Assembly (NCBI GenBank): GCA_029008005.1
Contig: JAQXIX010000014.1
Span: forward strand, 1-64,000
Origin: Bacillota bacterium
GTDB taxonomy: Bacteria > Bacillota > Clostridia > Peptostreptococcales > Anaerovoracaceae
Length of the DNA stretch: 64,000 nt
Direction: 5' to 3'
Shown: positions 44,601 through 50,611 of the stretch, in pieces
Numbering within the stretch: position 1 is the stretch's first letter
Layout: each line of letters begins with the position of its first letter
Notes under the pieces: generated by a model
Seen by the model: the letters and a program-made list of their open reading frames with translations, nothing else
The model's database searches: none
What the model was told of the DNA's origin: nothing
Made by a program: the position numbers and the translations under genes

Positions 44601-46141
44601 CCCACTGCTCCGCCGTATGCCTTAACATCTGCAGTATCCCTGAGCTGAGACTTAATTGTTACACTGTCATCGGGATTCAGCGAAAGAGTTCCTGCTCCGT
44701 TTATTGTTACGGAGCCTGCGAATCCGCCGACAATTCCCTCTGAGCTGCCTCCTGCCAGCACAGGTACCTTACTTAAATCGAATCCTTCCATTGGGAAAAG
44801 CATTTCTGAAGAAGTCTCAAAAACTCCAAAAAGTCCACCTGCATATTGTGAACTGATTTTCTCATCTCCCGTCAGTGTGGCACTTATTGCGCCCACCGTT
44901 TTAGATGGTGTTATCGTTTTGTTGTCCGCAACGGTGAATACAGTGTCATCGGCACTTCCTGCCAATCCCCCGGAAATATAGCCTCTGACTGCAGCCGATG
45001 AAAGATCTGCTGTTTCATTCACCTGTATTACTGCATCTTCTGTGCATCCTATAAGTCCGCCTGCAGATTCACGCGCCATTATTGTAATCTTGTCAGCCCG
45101 GCTGCAGTCGATTCCGGAATTAATTACTGCAGTCGTTTCTCTGCCGTCGCCGGGACTTCTGTATATTTTCCCGACAAGTAATCCTGCATTGGCCGTAAGA
45201 GATGTTACATCAACCTCTCCGTATACAAGCCTGTTAAATGTCAGTTCCAGTTTGCCGTCTCTAAAGGTATTTACGATTATTCCCGAGTTGCCTTCCTGAC
45301 TGATATTTACTAAATCCGAAGTTCCGTAGCTTACTTCGAGGTTCAGGTCCCCATTTACCTCTCCCAATGCGGGAGCATTCAAAGTCGTTATCTTAGTTGA
45401 TAAATTGTTTTCAGGTGTAATATCAAGCTTCAGCCTGCTTCCCGCATCTGCAGCCGCTGCTGTTACATGAGACGCGAAAATTCCGTCACAGTTTTCCTCC
45501 GACTTCCATTTCAGCTTGTATTTATATGTTTTACCGCTTTCCAGTGTGACGGAGTTAAACAGCGGTCTCGAAAGGGCTACAACGCTGTCGTTCAGATCCA
45601 GTTCTCCCCTGAAGCTCACATCCGAGCTTCCAAGTCCCCTGTATTCCAAAGTGCTTGAATCCAGAGTCACCGCACCTCTAAGATCCGCCTCACCCGTAAC
45701 ATTGAATTTAATAAATGCGTTTTCATAGAGCTGCGGATTGCTGTTCGAAAGAATAATCAGTGATCTGCTCGGGTCATTCATTACTATGTTTGTTACGGTG
45801 CCGTCGGCGCCGATCGTAACTGATGCTTTATCTCCGGACTCCATGGTCTCCTTTAATGCCTGTACGTCAGAAGTAAAATCCCCTGACGTTCTCGTCTGCC
45901 GGTCTGCGGAGGGTTCTTCCTCACCCTGAGTTTCCGCAGGCTGTTCCGGTTCCTGTTCTTCTGTTACGGTTTCGCCGCCTGCCTGCTCCTCAACAACCTG
46001 TGTTTCCGTTTCGCCTTCTGCCCCGAAGGATACAGACGTTGCAAAAGGCACAGCAAAAGAGAGCACAATCACAATAAAGAGAATTGATGCTGCCGAAAGG
46101 ACTCTATTCATTTTTGAAAAAATCTGTTCCTGTTTCTTCAT
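35645..46141 (-). CDS. Giant secreted repeat protein (about 3,500 aa, GLUG-like solenoid), adhesin/matrix candidate
   Basis: Single uninterrupted ORF (open to 46198); signal peptide VLSAASILFIVIVLSFAVPFATSVSFGAEGE; many GG(L/A/F)xGxxxxG repeats such as GGLIGCTEDAV, GGLAGSADDTV, GGFAGSVTING; start codon uncertain. Confidence 0.8.
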   Translation of the reverse strand: MKKQEQIFSKMNRVLSAASILFIVIVLSFAVPFATSVSFGAEGETETQVVEEQAGGETVTEEQEPEQPAETQGEEEPSADRQTRTSGDFTSDVQALKETMESGDKASVTIGADGTVTNIVMNDPSRSLIILSNSNPQLYENAFIKFNVTGEADLRGAVTLDSSTLEYRGLGSSDVSFRGELDLNDSVVALSRPLFNSVTLESGKTYKYKLKWKSEENCDGIFASHVTAAAADAGSRLKLDITPENNLSTKITTLNAPALGEVNGDLNLEVSYGTSDLVNISQEGNSGIIVNTFRDGKLELTFNRLVYGEVDVTSLTANAGLLVGKIYRSPGDGRETTAVINSGIDCSRADKITIMARESAGGLIGCTEDAVIQVNETADLSSAAVRGYISGGLAGSADDTVFTVADNKTITPSKTVGAISATLTGDEKISSQYAGGLFGVFETSSEMLFPMEGFDLSKVPVLAGGSSEGIVGGFAGSVTINGAGTLSLNPDDSVTIKSQLRDTADVKAYGGAVGKITGSGSMLVKNMVVEADDAGKCLYNSGIAAMVGDNNNSGILRVNNLEVKTVSGGISNVSTGYYGGLAAVVSKGSVLSSAGTVKITTGTIKAGGGVAGFVDEGSAIRLRGKTDLSEVTYASSGSRIGQLAGGQESALIFAEGSGSDDTWKYIRNGSAAFDDIGNYGQVYRLHSGGLSENLIAPEGFTVKKDYSDGTVSISDKDDLARLAVTIQTKGHFSGFNNIDTTNWESLLDDTISLEGDINLAGTGVTGITRDSKADSETAPAFTGSIQGNSHEIRLAVGETYGMCKGLLTEKEADDSTVGNGIIYRHNRLGLFSVSNGSADKLTVAGTIKFEALDAGIAAGAYSACSTGGDKTICGCTFKSSINYKTNEKVCYVGGAFGMLDEPAENTVRFTQGTKLAPTIAIDAVTGKGVDITGGAIGYISGKCPAQVYGDGAVLSADISNSSNTYTTSLAGGYIGIIQPSEIDANKKRVRSDSVRIEFRNTAMDGHRVSLKAGSATGGLLGYMWSDTDVRFIGDEGKYGLYVNDTTDVKTQLNADTNTAGGLVYRADGKWTIGSKGINPEGLKFSGIRNSFGILVCRGANGGEMIGGVNSSAGALYLSVIADWDDAYPISEDSIDISCSPAVFDEFVAFTMTGAGSFTNDVYGVVSLKTSGEKVVMDGSGINTYVNRTAYGKSKTTNDMTRYYYNLDTAIDSLGYGDNADNSVIDTPEELLVWSVNTYAGTNIKKHFDYNDAGITGNRTTIGSGGDSMAELDMTGFSYYPVTVNNRNIDIRNARITFCNDKIESSETSNSNKRTSTGTQHYAMHCGLFRDFGTRSKNNSNLGNYKIACSGMELRGTTGIYGGTSGALISGTVSGFEYTLISNMYTVSLKNCTLNGLAVNGVDTGTSYGPLLINRSDSYSAIIVDELTYQEAEGRKPAATSLIGTIGSENATQVSVSFNRILLPAADNSVFTRASLLHSFRYSVNGGVGSGTYNFTTADRAADMITYGKEIDGSVEYEGRQLWYFDKEELVKTPDGQQEANTDNPAFADYLPYVYTAFNSDTGYHEIAVNRKSSDITEGCGTYSDPYVIRSSQQLCSVADFINNPNGSAGLSITIAREQDKECSRLGDGSVSEHVTYQKSGDSWVSQNGDTIVNNTMHRYIQSAYYYIAENIELDDTFPGLGNTNNPFRGVVTGRLGSSGEVNTVTIKASSIKGFIPYSYGSVVKDLVLKYSGANAIAYEAMSSDDFSPKSFFGGVIGLILGGDNIIDNVQVTAQTEGEDVFSLSYDKSKNLIPTGGYVGAVSGGGVIFRNMGTGDEYKGFRDGWFAEGTDLSTAEDAYKSLYTNHIIGRVISGYAFSEGCNVENTDKNYKINRIAKETDANGTEIQSISTGTIARVKAVETTVNSPQGLMLLSAVIQSGAGAGHISESTGALSGTNPYYGKNAAVTDGYRFGNEKLGKVRNASYEYVGQPGSEAGKADRVTSLADDMYAPGLSDEDPSHFGKGTDANINAVNTTEFVNSPYLVRKYATKQTEFVCASNVSLMKLILKEGVDFDMRGYGSAYVGMTGRYKSNAAALASSLNDHIDRTVPYLICVDGNNATISVDMNVREYSSDNYNCAGAGALFSTAYWYYTSSSAEDALKNNGYNAFRNLTLTDSSIAIHYYDPEGKEVKADNGANAGVGGIVGNLVPVSTSTNYPTALFENINVRNNTNLYSTYSAGSVAGQIGYKTRNYDNSRHTIGSNSSGIRLSYHLTDCSYSGVDITAAAYAGGFIGRCNSYTSSTIASTKNGIEMKTGGAAAGSNSKITGLNSGSMCGGIIGCQTGQLAVNDPDYKALKNGGTTAYYTTDSAALKPVTLSNVNVTAKSAAGGCAGEVADSVRVFDTDIKGTGDLKPVIKADRTGGILGRTGNNSSAAELTFNNIAVDNVELSLTDTYSGGIIGNLRNNTSENARLTVTDAKVTGCSFTEGVSAIREFTSGAAIGAIEDADMKSTFRNFEASDNTLVGTSSSSFIAKANGGIEGCNILLRDNNLEACRTPGLVAGNLPQNAYTRIAGLSIRLMEGGSVEALYGTNVSDSRLSYIAFADYTNTSAAGLSDEEKSKALLGADQTEPYPATSPVSEYTVKIPEEKYLYGDGVGKIIDGEPVVTAKAIVDESKATAVSRRFKYSYGESAEFDFERQVSTFNRNNDADSLKSSKDIPVLKVSGGDTSGVEEYLNIITNGGYASALALNDEQDSDIAHVKAEITVFEWDGNSGSYVKAAGSRPSVMVNKNGTKDMKIRATTEYDNDRSRFSLLTVTFREAGGEYKVQVPVLVRRILEVDFTATLNYGTVFKKSEYMSLGENAHVLESFGNPVTALLTYRYNNAYGQDTEYGWDSYLAAGGSMMAADKSIQFINGRLPEGTKLSLVDCETGRVYTAIHDGEESVSLSTFKDSDGKSYSNRWMSSLMQVQAYKSSDGRWVECTEADISEASAMDKDGKKYRLAGDNDTDAEKYTLAVGRDVYGREIQPEESFYLVINVPLNETTENLSANGYLSGSVSSGNVPVNLNYTLRPDKTKDSHQNTASTYSFLSGYTQSLADNSSDKDKAGTGNKMIPVKREGESGRYIDIDVTDTVTFNSSQTYNSNDRLYYKLDINLHQYDTSGQTASYFATGTEGTAYFYVMAGDKYYTYSDGSWTASDEKKAVSQVRWESTAENKGELSLVLKDSSGNAIDLSGIRKIAADSGGTGFTITTGMDLHMSDPAFRQSIMGSMNNGKTEYTKLNYKAVLAVREDSLSYSSTSASATGIVGYYRAEWGSSDITYSANDIKQLGINCSELDTADGNIATTGVYSLENVINADEKLDQSDRIVYSLRLMKRKNPQGEYEIISNPDKYINVSCAQLGTPSSAADSNGNSCFRWTDRKSSDGGFATADTVSPTNRRFTVSIPVEVRTDNVENLNHFYSNYRLVLTAEMYKGDTRIDYPFNSRVNGVDSDTGALDDHSDYITYTLTRISTDGMINTKVGQ

Positions 46142-46236
46142 GTCCCTTATTTCTTTTGCTGCTTTACTGCCGTAAAAGCATCTCAAAAAACACATCAAAA
46201 GATAGAAGCTTTATCCCTTCTACCCTTTGAAATGTT

Positions 46237-46256
46237 CCCCGCATGAAGATGCGGGG
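46237..46256 (-). promoter_or_regulatory. GC-rich hairpin between the subunit gene and the giant protein gene (attenuator or 3'-stabiliser candidate)
   Basis: Perfect CCCCGCAT-GAAG-ATGCGGGG, no strong T-run after it on the minus strand. Confidence 0.6.
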
Positions 46257-46289
46257 ATATGAATTATGCTGATGGCATTCTGTAATGTT

Positions 46290-47066
46290 TTATTTAAACT
46301 CTGTAGGAGTTGCTTCGAAAGTTACTGTAACACCGCAATCCTTCAGATTTTCAAGGTTAGTTGTGTATACATTACTGTCAGCGCCGTCATAGTATACATA
46401 TACTTTTACAGTCGCATCTTTACCTTTAGTGATGCCGCTTTCTTGAATGATGCCGTCTGCAGTACTGCTGGTCTTGTGGCTTCCGCTCTCGATACCTGCA
46501 TTGCTCCAGACAGTCCATTCTGAACCGCAAGTAACAAGAACACGCATTGCACCCTCTAACTGAGAGTTTGTGGTGTTATTTACAGTTACGCCGGTAACCT
46601 TCAGATTAGTAAAAGTACCGTCATATGTACCTGTACCGATATAGAAGGTATTGGCTAATGTGTAATCTTTGCTTGCTGCAGTGTCAGGATCTCCTACTGC
46701 AAAACGGGTTCCGCTCTTTTCTGTTCCCGCATCTTTAGCGGAAGCGTACGCAGACTCGAACTGCCAGGTATTGGTATCAACAGTGTTCTTCCACTGTGCC
46801 GGATAAAGCTTGGTATCCGGGCTAAAAGTTTCGCTTGCAGTTGCTGCTGATGTGGACGTTGTCTTTGTTGATCCGGCTGCCGCATTATCAATTACCAGAT
46901 AAGCCGAGTTAGACTGTGCGCTTACCTTTGTGGTGGTTGCTGTTACATTGTTGTTGCTTACGAACCATGCGTAGGTTGCCGTTCCTAAAGCAAGCAGAGT
47001 CACCAGCAGCATTGCGATGGCTGTCATCATCTGCTTCTTTAATGATTTAGTGTTAGTTTCGTTCAT
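46290..47066 (-). CDS. TasA/CalY (camelysin)-like fibre subunit candidate
   Basis: Strong SD (AAAGGAG) before MNETNTKSLKKQMMTAIAMLLVTLLALGTATYAWFVSNNNVTATTTKVSAQ; low-Cys, Thr/Ser/Ala-rich beta protein of about 259 aa. Confidence 0.65.
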   Translation of the reverse strand: MNETNTKSLKKQMMTAIAMLLVTLLALGTATYAWFVSNNNVTATTTKVSAQSNSAYLVIDNAAAGSTKTTSTSAATASETFSPDTKLYPAQWKNTVDTNTWQFESAYASAKDAGTEKSGTRFAVGDPDTAASKDYTLANTFYIGTGTYDGTFTNLKVTGVTVNNTTNSQLEGAMRVLVTCGSEWTVWSNAGIESGSHKTSSTADGIIQESGITKGKDATVKVYVYYDGADSNVYTTNLENLKDCGVTVTFEATPTEFK

Positions 47067-47090
47067 TTCTTCTTCTCCTTTCACGTTATC

Positions 47091-48050
47091 CTACTGATTT
47101 CTTCTTGTTTCCCACGTGACATTTCTGTTTTTGTAGTAGTCCGGGGCATCGTTTCCGGCTGCGCCGATTGCATCGTCACCGGTCAGGGTATCTCTGATGT
47201 CCTGTATTAACTTTGACAGCAACCCTGTTTTGTTTTCTTCAATGGCGTCAATTCGCATGCTGAATTCCAAGGCTCCGCCTATTATCTTGTCCACACATTC
47301 CGGATCGTCCCCTTCAAGCCATATTGCCACTGTATACTTGTCAACGTTCCCCAGAAGAAAGTCCGGTTCTCTTATCCTGCATACCACTTCATCAGACTTA
47401 AAATTAACACAGCCCTTTTCGGGTTTGCCGTTTTTGCTCGGAGCTGCATATACAACCCGTTCGCCGTTGTGCCACACTGCAACTCTAACAGCTTCTTCCG
47501 CTCCCTTGGCACTTTTATCAAGGGTAATGGTTGCCTCGTAGCCCAAATCTTCCTTGCCTGCGTTTCGCACGAAATAGGTGTACGCCATATAGTCTCTCCC
47601 GTTATGGTCACCCTGAACGGAATCGATATCCTTAGGCAGGTCGTTTATGGAAATATTCGTGGCATTTTCTACGGAGGCGGCTTTAAGCTTCGCCGTAGGA
47701 TTTTCGAATTCACCGGTTTCGCTTATGCTGACGCCTTTGCGAAACATTTCCAGCCTGTCCAGGTTAATCGTGAAGTTTCCCATTTTCTCCTGCATAAAGG
47801 CGAAAATGAACAGTATCATAACGAGTGCTATAAGGCCGTATACAAGCATATGCACTTTGTCAAGCCGCAGTGCATCCCTCGCCATACGCCGTATATTCCT
47901 TCGCGGAACATACATGCTGACAAGGGTATCCTCATCTATTTCTCCGCCGTTTTTCTCTATTAACTCCTGCAGATCCTCAACTCGGATAATCGTCTGCCCG
48001 GATTTAGGCCTGATATTATTCTTTTCTTTTCTGCCGGTCCTTAATTTCAT
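47091..48050 (-). CDS. Single-pass membrane protein with cytosolic N-terminal segment and WLEGDDPEC ectodomain
   Basis: About 70 aa charged N-terminus, TM HMLVYGLIALVMILFIFAFMQ, C-terminal KYTVAIWLEGDDPECVDKIIGGALEFSMRI. Confidence 0.65.
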   Translation of the reverse strand: MKLRTGRKEKNNIRPKSGQTIIRVEDLQELIEKNGGEIDEDTLVSMYVPRRNIRRMARDALRLDKVHMLVYGLIALVMILFIFAFMQEKMGNFTINLDRLEMFRKGVSISETGEFENPTAKLKAASVENATNISINDLPKDIDSVQGDHNGRDYMAYTYFVRNAGKEDLGYEATITLDKSAKGAEEAVRVAVWHNGERVVYAAPSKNGKPEKGCVNFKSDEVVCRIREPDFLLGNVDKYTVAIWLEGDDPECVDKIIGGALEFSMRIDAIEENKTGLLSKLIQDIRDTLTGDDAIGAAGNDAPDYYKNRNVTWETRRNQ

Positions 48051-48052
48051 AA

Positions 48053-48736
48053 TTACAATTTGAATTTCTTCTTGATGTATTCAACGTATTCCTGCATACG
48101 TTCCCGCTCCGAGCCGTCGCTGTATTTAAACTGGATTCCGCAGACGTTCCTGTAGAGACTTCCTTTCGGGGCTTCTCTGTTCCAGCATACAACTCCGACT
48201 ACATCATCTATTGCTCCCCCTTCAGGATCCGTTCCGACTCTAGGCAGATTTATCTCACAGAACTCGCCGACATCGAAATGTCTGTTCAGATACAGCGCTA
48301 TACCTCCTGCGGAAATATCAAGTGACATTCCCTCGTTTCCGTGTATTCTGCCATCGGAATCCGGCTCCCATGTGTTCTGCTTATATTCGACTTTCAGAGC
48401 TGCCTTAATACGTTTGTCGGCTCTCTGATAAAAACGTCTCTGATCGTTGACGCGTCTTATTTTCCAGTAGGTTCTTATTCCCTCTTTGACTTCGTCATCG
48501 GCATAACCGGCAAAGCTCTTTAATTCACCGCCTGCCTCGTATTTGAAATAAATCTTGCGGTTCTCATCCAGATCTAAAGGTTTGCCGTCTTTAAGCGGAA
48601 TCGATACAAGTACCGCCGCTTCATTTATTTCTTTACCGAAAGTGCAGAACATTGTAAACTCCACTCCCTTGCCGAAGCCCTGGTCAAATCCAAGCTGTAA
48701 ACGCGTTCCTCTCCTGATATTCAAAGCTTCAGCCAT
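48053..48736 (-). CDS. PilZ-domain protein (YcgR-like, putative c-di-GMP receptor)
   Basis: RRFYQRADKRIKAALKVEY (RxxxR) and GMSLDISAGGIALYL (DxSxxG) PilZ signature. Confidence 0.82.
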   Translation of the reverse strand: MAEALNIRRGTRLQLGFDQGFGKGVEFTMFCTFGKEINEAAVLVSIPLKDGKPLDLDENRKIYFKYEAGGELKSFAGYADDEVKEGIRTYWKIRRVNDQRRFYQRADKRIKAALKVEYKQNTWEPDSDGRIHGNEGMSLDISAGGIALYLNRHFDVGEFCEINLPRVGTDPEGGAIDDVVGVVCWNREAPKGSLYRNVCGIQFKYSDGSERERMQEYVEYIKKKFKL

Positions 48737-48776
48737 TACCTTCCCCCTAAAAAACTAATTATGCCAAAATTTTACT

Positions 48777-48796
48777 TATACTTTTACTCAAGTATA
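48777..48796. promoter_or_regulatory. Dyad overlapping the predicted -10 region of the PilZ operon promoter
   Basis: TATACTT-TTACTC-AAGTATA perfect 7 bp arms. Confidence 0.5.
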
Positions 48797-48822
48797 ATAC
48801 TATTTTTTGAAAAACAATTCAA
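48794..48822 (-). promoter_or_regulatory. Predicted sigma-A promoter for the PilZ/fibre operon
   Basis: Minus strand TTGAAT-N17-TATTAT, in the only sizeable gap upstream of the PilZ gene. Confidence 0.55.
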
Positions 48823-48882
48823 CTTATGTGTGAAAATTGATTCACTAACCATTTTTATAAATAAGACTGTCCCGCCGCACTC

Positions 48883-49533
48883 CTATTTCTTCAGACGGTT
48901 TTCGTAATCTTCATCCAGCTTTTTTCTCCACTTTCTATCCACAGGCATTGAAGCCCTGACGCTGCATATTGCTTCGCAGGCTGCATCGTATACTGCTCCC
49001 GTTCCCTGATGATCAGCGTGGTAATTAGCAGCGAAATCCTCACTTATGCCGAATCTCTTCGCTTCTGTAACAGCATCGATATTAGCTCCCAGAAATATAA
49101 ACTGCCAGCCGTATTTTTCCTTCTGTCTCTCAATCATTTTCTTCACTTTATCATAGCTGTACTTGTGGCTTGCGTTTTCCATGCCATCTGTTGTAATAAC
49201 AAAAACAGTGTTTTCCGGCACGTCCTCATCGCGTGCATATTTATGAATATTTCCGATATGGTGAATAGCTGATCCGACAGCATCAAGAAGTGCTGTGCAT
49301 CCGCGAACATAATACTGTTTCTCAGTCATCGGTTCTATCTCTTTAATATCTGCGCGATCGTGTATAACTTCGCTGAAATTGTCAAAGAGCACCGTTGAAA
49401 CATATGCCTCGCCCTCCTCCTGCTTTTGCTTGGCAATCATGGAATTGAATCCTCCGACCGTGTCTTTCTCGAGACCTGACATTGAGCCGCTGCGATCAAG
49501 TATAAATACGATTTCTGTTAAATTCTTTTTCAT
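48883..49533 (-). CDS. von Willebrand factor A domain protein
   Basis: MIDAS FILDRSGSMSG; VITTDGMENAS. Confidence 0.9.
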   Translation of the reverse strand: MKKNLTEIVFILDRSGSMSGLEKDTVGGFNSMIAKQKQEEGEAYVSTVLFDNFSEVIHDRADIKEIEPMTEKQYYVRGCTALLDAVGSAIHHIGNIHKYARDEDVPENTVFVITTDGMENASHKYSYDKVKKMIERQKEKYGWQFIFLGANIDAVTEAKRFGISEDFAANYHADHQGTGAVYDAACEAICSVRASMPVDRKWRKKLDEDYENRLKK

Positions 49534-49537
49534 AATA

Positions 49538-49591
49538 AAACCTCCTGTTAATACGGTTTGTTTAAGCTTATATCCGTATTATAGGAGGTTT
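49538..49591 (-). promoter_or_regulatory. Shine-Dalgarno-sequestering inverted repeat upstream of the vWA gene
   Basis: AAACCTCCT..AATACGG / CCGTATT..AGGAGGTTT; the minus-strand AGGAGG is 7 nt before the vWA ATG. Confidence 0.7.
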
Positions 49592-49624
49592 CTTTTTATT
49601 TTCGGTCAACTGCCGGTGGACATT

Positions 49625-50611
49625 TTATGCTCCGAGCAAAGGCTGGTCAAAATCATACAACGCCATATTGATTTCGATTATGTTAAACTGCCTGTGTTCG
49701 ATGAAATACTTTATTATCAGATCAAAGGTGCTGCTGTTTGTCAGTGTGAACCCTGCTCTCCCGATTAAATCGCATGTGTCATCCACATCAAGCTCCAGCG
49801 CCAGGGCCAGAGCAATGGCTGTCTGCTTCGAAGGTCTGGCATCCGGGTCATTCATCAGCTTCGAAAAGTGCTGTTTCGAAATATTCGCCTTCTTGTAAAC
49901 CTGAGAGTTTTTAAGGTCTCTTTCGGCGATTATGTCAAGCAACGTTTCCATAAATCCCGCATCTTTTTTCTCCAGATACTCCGACAGACTCGGGCTGCAG
50001 ATTTCTTTCGTCGGGCAGAACTCATCTGACTCGTAACTGTACCGTCTTTTGACGATACTGCTCTCCATTATAGCTTCATGGGTAATTACGTAGTTATCAT
50101 CAATATACTGTTTAACGTTATCAAAGAGCTTTTGGGAAAGCATCAAACATTCTCTGCCGAAGACAACCAGATATATATCCATATCATGCTTAAGGAGAAA
50201 TTCGCTGAAAGCACTTACGGCAGTCTGCATAGCCGTGCTCTTTGGAAATCCGTTGTTTCCCGATGCGAGCAAAGGGAAGGCGACAGAATCGCATCCATAC
50301 TCAAGTGCCAGTTCCAGGCTTCTGTCATAAGCCGCCCGCAGGGTTTCGGTTTCTCCGTGGCATCCGTCTGTCCAGACAGGCGTTGCAGCATGTATCACGT
50401 AATCGGCTCCAAGATCAAAAGCCGGAGTAATTGCCGCATCGCCGGCAGATATATACCCGACTTTCTTTCGTTCTTCAAACAATGCGGGACCTGCTTTCTC
50501 ATGTATTGCAGCCTCTACCCCGGAATTTACACAGGGGTAGCGATCAGACGCATTAACGATGGCTCCGACCTGCATATCTGTAATATCGTTACGTACAATT
50601 TCAAACGACAT
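49625..50611 (-). CDS. Macro domain protein with C-terminal HTH (XRE-like) region
   Basis: Macro: [23 protein letters not shown]...VIHAATP...[55 protein letters not shown]. Confidence 0.85.
   Translation of the reverse strand: MSFEIVRNDITDMQVGAIVNASDRYPCVNSGVEAAIHEKAGPALFEERKKVGYISAGDAAITPAFDLGADYVIHAATPVWTDGCHGETETLRAAYDRSLELALEYGCDSVAFPLLASGNNGFPKSTAMQTAVSAFSEFLLKHDMDIYLVVFGRECLMLSQKLFDNVKQYIDDNYVITHEAIMESSIVKRRYSYESDEFCPTKEICSPSLSEYLEKKDAGFMETLLDIIAERDLKNSQVYKKANISKQHFSKLMNDPDARPSKQTAIALALALELDVDDTCDLIGRAGFTLTNSSTFDLIIKYFIEHRQFNIIEINMALYDFDQPLLGA

Noticed and set aside
48794-48822. Sigma-54 promoter for the PilZ operon
   Set aside because: No GG-N10-GC type -24/-12 element seen; a sigma-A-like -35/-10 pair with 17 nt spacing fits better
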